Assembly (NCBI GenBank): GCA_029255685.2
Contig: CM055315.2
Span: 46,233,705 to 46,297,704, forward strand
DNA: 64,000 bases
From: Silene conica
Lineage: Eukaryota > Streptophyta > Magnoliopsida > Caryophyllales > Caryophyllaceae
Reading direction: 5' to 3'
The stretch's first letter is position 1; every line of letters starts with the position of its first letter. Shown in pieces: positions 58,135 to 64,000 of this stretch. A program made the translations under genes and the position numbers. The notes below the pieces were generated by a model. That model did not search any database. It saw nothing but the letters and a program-made list of their open reading frames with translations, and was not told the origin of the DNA.

Positions 58135-61100
58135 ATGACTCGTACTTGGATGATTAATGGGAAAAAGGGCGAAGTAGAATATGATGTCGGGTTAGCTGAA
58201 TTTTACGACTTCGTAATAAAGAACGTGAAAGACAAATCTAGTATGGCGTGCCCTTGTGATATGTGCCGGAATATTAGGTATATGAGCTTTGGAGATGTAA
58301 GAATACATTTAAATAAGACAAATTTTAATCCAAAGTACACTTGTTGGACTTTCCATGGAGAATCACAAAATTTAGATGGAATAGATGTCCAATTTGGGGA
58401 GATTGAGAGAGAAACATGCTTGAGTGACGATGAAGAGCCCGATGAGTCTAATTCACTAGAAGATCCGGGTTGTAATATGAATACTGAGGCAGGAGATGGG
58501 TGTGACGATATGTTGGATAAATCATGGGGAGATATGTTTGGAGGTGATGAGCAAGAAGGTATTGTAGATGAAACTGATGAGGATCTTGATGAAAATGATT
58601 TGGAGGATACCAGTGTTGTATTGGAGAAATTGAAAGATTCCGAAGTACCTCTTTATAGTAGTTGTAAGCACACTAAATTGGCAGCTCTTGTTAAGTTATA
58701 TAATTTAAAAGCAACAAATGGGTGGAGTGACAAGAGTTTCACAGACCTCCTGAAATTATTAAAGGACATGCTCCCCGAAAATAATGTACTTCCCGATCGT
58801 ACATATGAGGCAAAGAAGCTACTTAGGGGAATTGGTATGAAATATGAAAAAATCCACGCATGTCCCAATGATTGCATATTATATCGCAAAGGATATGCTA
58901 ATCTCACTAGTTGTCCAGTGTGTAAGGAATGGCGATATCAAAAGAAGGAGGGGATCCCAGCTAAAGTTTTGTGGTACTTTCCAATAATTCCTAGGTTGAT
59001 ACGATTATTTGCGAATAAAGATGATGCCAAATTACTCACATGGCATAGTACATCAAAAGCAAATGATGGGAAGTTGAGACACCCGGCCGATGGGAAAGAC
59101 TGGAAGTTTATTGATGCAAAATATCCCGAGTTTGGCAAAGAACCCAGAAATCTCCGCCTTGCACTCTCCACTGATGGGATGAATCCCTTTGGAAATTTGA
59201 GTAGTCAACATAGTACTTGGCCGGTGTTTTTAGCTATTTACAATTTGCCTCCATATCTTTGCATGAAACGAAAATATTTGATGTTGTCTTTATTGATTTC
59301 TGGTCCTAAAGAACCTGGTAATGATATAGATGTCTACTTAGAGCCTCTTCTTGACGATTTGAGATTGTTGTGGGATGAAGGGATACGAGTGTTTGATGCC
59401 TACCAGAATAGTTATTTCAATTTGAAAGCAATGTTACTATGTACTATTTCTGACTTTCCTGCGTATGGTAATCTATCTGGACACACTGTGCACGGGAAAG
59501 AGGCTTGCCCCTTGTGTGGAGAAGATGTCGATTCTTGTTATTTGAAGTTTTCTCGTAAGCAAGCGTACTTGGGATACCGTAGGTTCTTGGACCCTGATCA
59601 TTCATATCGTAAGCTACAAAAACCATTCAATGGAAAACCTGAACATCGATCTCCTCCTAAGATATTAACCGGTCATGAAGTATATGAAAGAGTGAAAAAA
59701 ATTGAGATAACTTATGGGAAGAAGGGTTCTAAATTAGCGTCTCGGGGATATAAGAAGATGTCTCCTCTTTTTGAAAAACTTCCATATTGGCGTGACCTTT
59801 CTATAAGATATTGCTTAGATGTTATGCATATTGAGAAAAATGTGTGTGACAATATAATCAACACTCTTCTGAATGTTCCGAATAAGTCAAAAGACAACAC
59901 ATCAGCTAGGATGGACATGGTGGATATGAAAATCAGACCTGAGTTGGCACCAGAAAAGAAAGGAACACGATATTATTTGCCTCCGGCTGCTCATACACTT
60001 TCAAGAAAGGAGAAAACAGAGTTTTGTGAGTGCTTAAGTAGTGTTAAAGTGCCGGAGGGATATTCTTCCAATATCAACAGCCTAGTATCAATGACAGATC
60101 TTAAGCTTGTTGGTTTAAAGTCTCATGATTGTCATACTTTGATGCAACAACTACTACCAGTGGCTATACGTTCGATTTTACCTAAAAAAGTTCGATTCGC
60201 CATAAGTAGGTTTTGCTTTTTCTTCAATGCCATATGCAATAAAGTGTTAGATCCCAAGGAGTTGGAGTCTTTGCAAAAACTAATTGTCACTTCTCTTTGT
60301 CAATTGGAAATGTACTTTCCTCCTTCATTTTTCACAATAATGGTGCATTTAACTGTACACATGGTTAGAGAAATCAAATACCTTGGTCCAGTTTATCTAA
60401 GGTATCAATAACCTTTTGAGAGATTGATGAAAGTGTATAAGGATTATACATCTAATAGATATCGTCCTGAAGGGTCTATTGCTGAGCGTGCAATCACGGA
60501 TGAAGCACTTTTTTATTGCTATGCACACTTGTCAGATTCTGAGCTACCTGGGATTCCTAAGAATAGGCACAGTGAGTGGATGATGGGCAAAGGTCTTAGG
60601 GGTCATGTTCGTCTAGATATGGCAACTGAGAAATGGCATATAGCACATACATATGTTCTTCATAACGAGGATGAGGTACAGCCGTACATTGAGGAACACA
60701 AGGCATTGTTGAAGGCGAAGCATCGAAATAAATCAGAGATGTGGATCGCAAGTGAGCACAATAAGACTTTTAGAGTTTGGTTCAAGGGTCGAGTTATAGA
60801 AGACTTGCAACAATATCCTGAGTATATTTCTTCTAGATTACAGAGGCTTTGTTTTGGGCCTAAGACTTTTGCATCGTCTTATACTGGTTATGCCGTTAAT
60901 GGATCCACCTTTTACACTCGTGGGCAAGATGACATGAGCACGATGCAAAATAGTGGTGTTAGTGTAGAGGCAGAAGGCATGCATTTTGCTAGTTCGAAAG
61001 ATAAGAAACCAGTTTTAAGTCAAATGCATTATTATGGATTCATTGAAGAGATTTGGGAGTTAGATTACACAGATTTTCTAATACCTATATTTGGATGCAA

Positions 61101-61461
61101 GTGGATTGAAACTACTAGTGGAGTTCGCAAGGATGAACTAGGATTCACCTTAGTAAATCTTAATAAATTTGGTCATAAGGAGGATCCTTTTATTATAGGG
61201 ACACAAGCGAAACAAGTATTTTATGTCACCGATCCATCGGATAAAAAGTGGTCAGTTGTGCTATCTGTAAGAAGTAAGACCACAATGGATAGTTGCGATG
61301 ACGATGTGGTATTTGAGGGCTTTGATCCTCGTGTACCACATTTAGATGATACGGATATATTCGAGCCTTCTAGTTTATATGTTCGTGATGACCATGACGA
61401 AGGGATATGGACCAATACCGAGTCTTCTTCTAAAAAACGCCCTCGCGGTTTTGACCCATGA
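58135..61461 (+). pseudogene. CACTA TNP2-like transposase (one in-frame stop)
   Basis: ATG 58135 (MTRTWMINGKKGEVEYDVG) follows a likely splice acceptor. In order: Transpos_assoc domain with CPCDMCRN and CWTFHGE (residues 1-80), acidic linker, Transposase_21/TNP2 core with CPVCKEWRY, LALSTDGMNPFG (about 347), ISDFPAYGNLSG (about 437) and CPLCGED, then LDVMHIEKNVCDN (about 561), then DUF4218 with SHDCHTLMQQLLPVAIRSIL and CFFFNAICNKV. TAA at 60409-60411 breaks DUF4218; the same frame resumes with PFERLMKVYKDY and RPEGSIAER, then DUF4216 (CKWIETTSG...GFTLVNLNKFG) to the TGA at 61459. This is the catalytic DDE-type transposase of CACTA elements. The nominal start at 60424 is TTG, not a second gene. 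Confidence 0.92.
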
Positions 61462-61896
61462 TTAGGTACGATTTATTATTTTTATTATTATTATTATTAT
61501 TATTAATATTATTATTATTAAATTATTATTATTATTATTAAATCCTTTTCCTTTTTTTTACTATGGGCAGCAACGACCTGACTTCAGTCCAAGCAACGCT
61601 TCAGTCCAAGCAACGCTCCAGTCCCATTATTATTATTATTATTATCATATAGAATCATTTAGTTTTCTTGGTTGTTTATTTTTGCTTAGTGGCAGTATGA
61701 GACTTCTTGTAATTTGCTCCATTATTGATGTTTTAATATAATTTCTCACATTTTACCGCTTTTCATCAGAAGCATTCCTCATCTACATTTCTTATATGCT
61801 TTCCTATCTTGCATGTTCCAGTGACTTGCTTTCCCTGTTGTGACTTGCTTTCCCTGTTCTGACTTGCTATCCCTGTTTTTTTTGTACAGTTGAACA
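61462..61896 (+). other. Spacer between the two genes of element H
   Basis: ATT microsatellite patches (about 61475-61540, 61627-61645), a 17-bp CTTCAGTCCAAGCAACG-type repeat (61580-61622), and a 19-bp TGACTTGCTTTCCCTGTTG unit three times (61822-61878). A T-run ending in TACAG at 61890 looks like a splice acceptor for the next gene. Confidence 0.6.
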
Positions 61897-62030
61897 ATGG
61901 GCCCGCAAAAACGTAAAAGAAGTCGAAAGAACAACTCTGTTGAGGACGCAAGCGGAAAGAAGGGGATATCTTCTCACAGGGGCCGAACTGTTTTAGATAT
62001 GGCTGCAAGAGCTATTAAAGAGAAACAACC

Positions 62031-62234
62031 TGTAACAATCCGACCCACCACCGTCGTAACACACCCCCAATAAGACGGGAGGTATTCCTTTGGGCCTATT
62101 AATTGTCCTCACTTAAGCCCAAAAGCACAAGGCCTTGTTACTAAGTGATGGGTGGAAGTTATTATAAACATATCACAATCCTCATATTCTACCAATGTGG
62201 GACAAATCTCCTCTCATACTCTTGGGGTGTTACA
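62031..62234 (-). repeat. 3' LTR of TRIM I
   Basis: 204 bp; next to the polypurine tract on the minus strand. Confidence 0.93.
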
Positions 62235-62367
62235 AACTCCCCCACTTAAAGAACACAACGTCCTCGTTGTACCTCAAACTTGACCACAACCAGGGCCAGA
62301 ATCCTCCCCCGCTAGGTGTGTGACCCGGGTACTCCCGACCACAGGCTCACCACACGGTCGCAGGGTC

Positions 62368-62379
62368 GCTCTGATACCA
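62368..62379 (-). other. Primer-binding site of TRIM I
   Basis: GCTCTGATACCA on plus, that is TGGTATCAGAGC on minus, two bases inside the 5' LTR. Confidence 0.88.
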
Positions 62380-62381
62380 TT

Positions 62382-62585
62382 TGTAACAATCCGACCCACC
62401 ACCGTCGTAACACACCCCCAATAAGACGGGAGGTATGCCTTTGGGCCTATTAATTCTCCTCACTTAAGCCCAAAAGCACAAGGCCTTGTTACTAAGTGAT
62501 GGGTGGAAGCTATTATAAACATATCACAATCCTCATATTCTACCAATGTGGGACAAATCTCCTCTCATACTCTTGGGGTGTTACA
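62382..62585 (-). repeat. 5' LTR of TRIM I
   Basis: 204 bp, next to the primer-binding site; ends at 62585 before CAACC. Confidence 0.93.
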
Positions 62586-62756
62586 CAACCCATACAACTT
62601 GAGTGGGACGAAGAAGATAAATTGCCGACAGGTAAATATGCATCTAAGTTTAGTTCATGGATAGGCGTGACTGTTCGGGGGAATGTTAGTCCCGCACTGG
62701 AGAGTTGGGAGGATGTGGATCAACCGACGTTGAACCTTATGCTGAGTGAACTGACG

Positions 62757-64000
62757 GTATGTTATTTCAACCATGTTCTATGTTTTTTTGCTTCATGTTC
62801 TAAGTTTTATGAATATGGGTTGTACACAAGCTCAATTTCAAGGTAAGTGAGGTAGTACTATTGGGGGTATCGCCATTTCACATACATTGTGGAATCCTCT
62901 TGTTCTATGGCGTTGAACACCAACTATATGAGAAGGTGATGCCCATAACATTGCCTTTTGTTAGTTAATCATAGGCTGGTCATAAACACTTCATGATTAT
63001 GGAGTGTAAACTAGTGACTTGTGCTTGTCAGTAGTCTCGTAACTGTTAGTTAGCTTCTATATTACTCGGACTCAACTCACTCAAGTACGGGTTTTGGACA
63101 AGGGTAAATTTCAAGTGTCGGACTCATAATGAATTTTAGACAGTAGACTCAGTCTTAAAATGATACATCATACATGTATGGAAACATGTTTTTGGAAACT
63201 TGAATTCGATTGTTTGACTTTGTAAAATGAAATAGAGGGATGATTAGAAAATAAGGCTAAAAATAGTAATCTGTATGCCTCGCACACCAACCATTTGATC
63301 CACTTTTATTATGTCACACGTACTGCAACACCCCAGCCCCGTTAATTCCGTTCTGAACAGACCCCAGCCCGCGTCTTTTCTGCACTACTTCCTACATATA
63401 CTTCCTGTACCTATACTCAGTTTGCGCGTCTGTCCCTGGCTACGTCTGCAGCTGGCTGTTGCTGCCCGTAGCTGCTACTGCACTCCATTCATCACGAAAC
63501 AGAACCAAAATCACGAAACAGCAAGCACGAAACAGATAGTCTTTTAATGCTGGTCTGATATGCGTCTATAACAGGTCTGATATGGGTCTGTTACGGTCTC
63601 TTTTCTGGTCTGATACGGGTCTGATATAAGGTCTGTTTCGGGTCAGTTCCTGCGTCTATTTCAGGTCTGCTTCAGGTCTGATTTATGCGTCTATTTCAGG
63701 TCCATTTTCTGGTCTGTTTGGGTCTATTTTTGGGTCTGTTTGGGTCTATTTTTGGGTCTGTTTGCGTCTATTTCAGGTTGCTGGCCAGTTTCTGGTCTGA
63801 TATAAGGTCTGTTCATGACGTATATGGCATGTTTCGTTCTGGCCAGTTTCGAGTTTCGATTAACCTTGCGTCTACAACATACCAATCAACGCTCCATCAT
63901 AATAAGCACTAAAGTCGAGAACAATTGCAAATATGTAGGTGTAGTAGTCCAAGATCATACTACAACAATGCAGGCAAGATAATAAGATGACTTAGAGGAG
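62757..64000. other. Element H downstream region, probably intronic
   Basis: No recognisable exon. Mostly AT-rich; the pyrimidine-rich stretch near 63330-63530 has only a short frame with no recognised similarity. The GGTCTG repeat block is listed separately. Right terminus of H not reached. Confidence 0.45.
63545..63815. repeat. Degenerate GGTCTG minisatellite
   Basis: About 270 bp built from short variants of GGTCTGATAT, GGTCTGTTTC and GGGTCTATTTTT in irregular order, with the GGTCT core repeated more than fifteen times. Confidence 0.7.

Larger units (their letters stand above)
62031..62585 (-). mobile_element. Element I: TRIM (terminal-repeat retrotransposon in miniature)
   Basis: Two 204-bp LTRs (62031-62234, 62382-62585) starting TGTAACA and ending TGTTACA as read on plus, a 147-bp interior, flanked by CAACC (62026-62030, 62586-62590). 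On the minus strand the primer-binding site is at 62379-62368 and the polypurine tract at 62250-62235, preceded by hairpin ACAACG-AGGA-CGTTGT (62270-62255). Coding capacity is nil, so it moved with proteins from another element. LTRs differ at few positions. No 5S rRNA-like region is seen, so it is not Cassandra. Confidence 0.95.
61897..62756 (+). pseudogene. Second CACTA gene (TNP1/Ptta-En-Spm type), exon split by TRIM I
   Basis: ATG 61897 gives MGPQKRKRSRKNNSVEDASG, a basic start, then VLDMAARAIKEKQP at the insertion. After the TRIM it continues in frame with IQLEWDEEDKLPTGKYASKF, SSWIGVTVRGNVSPALESW and ends TLNLMLSELT at a GTATGT donor (62757). This is the style of the plant transposase (Ptta/En/Spm) second protein, thought to bind subterminal repeats. 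Later exons are not recognised in the window. The insertion at codon CCC destroys the exon unless the TRIM is spliced out. Confidence 0.75.
56537..64000 (+). mobile_element. Element H: CACTA (En/Spm) transposon with transposase genes, right end outside window
   Basis: Begins CACTACTACAAATATAGG inside G's integrase. A subterminal hairpin array, TNP2-like transposase and a second gene follow in the order usual for plant CACTA elements. No matching right terminus (TTGTAGTAGTG) is seen before 64000. The candidate 3-bp duplication at left is GAA (56534-56536). The transposase has one in-frame stop and the second gene is split by TRIM I, so this copy is probably not autonomous. Confidence 0.9.

Noticed and set aside
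60424-61461. Separate gene after the transposase
   Set aside because: The start is TTG; it is the in-frame continuation of TNP2 (DUF4218/DUF4216) after one stop.
62031-62585. Cassandra-type TRIM
   Set aside because: No 5S rRNA-like promoter region is visible in the 204-bp LTRs.

Overview
The window is plant nuclear DNA made almost wholly of nested transposable elements. I find no intact host gene, rRNA gene, tRNA gene or CRISPR array. A plant is indicated by Tekay-type Ty3/gypsy and Ty1/copia retrotransposons (one SIRE-like), CACTA transposons with TNP2-type transposase, a TRIM, and fragments of two plant genes inside a transposon. I cannot name the species. Element names A to I and CACTA-1 are mine.

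Left stack (1-30942). Element A is a coding-free gypsy-type LTR element (LARD-like) whose 5' LTR begins before the window. Its 5' LTR is split at 991 by CACTA-1 (991-6110, 3-bp duplication GTT), which carries exon pieces of a serine carboxypeptidase-like gene and probably of a nodulin homeobox gene. A's 3' LTR is split by element B (9546-28602, duplication TCTAT), a second coding-free member of the same family. B is split by element C (13811-24734, minus strand, duplication ACTTT), a Tekay-like gypsy element with gag-pol that shares leader, LTR blocks and polypurine-tract region with A and B and is the plausible source of their mobility. C is dead now: it has stop codons, a frameshift and a deletion of the primer-binding site. 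One LTR of C holds about 412 uninterrupted AAT units and the other holds 31.

Bridge (30943-31679). A short noncoding remnant, possibly of a Tat/Athila-like gypsy element.

Right stack (31680-64000). Element E is a minus-strand copia element seen in two pieces (31680-33821 and 41128-43645). Between them lies element D, a plus-strand copia element of the same family that inserted in E's pol (right duplication CCTCG) and then lost its 5' LTR, apparently with part of E, by deletion. E's leader is split by element G (SIRE-like copia, from 43646). G's 5' LTR is split by F (44218-52543, duplication AGAAG), a copia-type element that has gag but no pol. G's integrase is split by H (from 56537), a CACTA element with TNP2-like transposase and a second gene. 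The second gene is split by I (62031-62585, duplication CAACC), a 555-bp TRIM. H, G and E all continue past the right edge.

Within each element the coding parts follow the usual gag, protease, integrase/RT/RNase H logic, but nearly every frame is broken. Most premature stops fit C-to-T or G-to-A change, as expected of old methylated repeats. A recurrent feature across otherwise unrelated retroelements here is a short hairpin ending in GGAC just upstream of the polypurine tract. All calls come from reading the sequence; family names rest on recalled motifs, not on searches.
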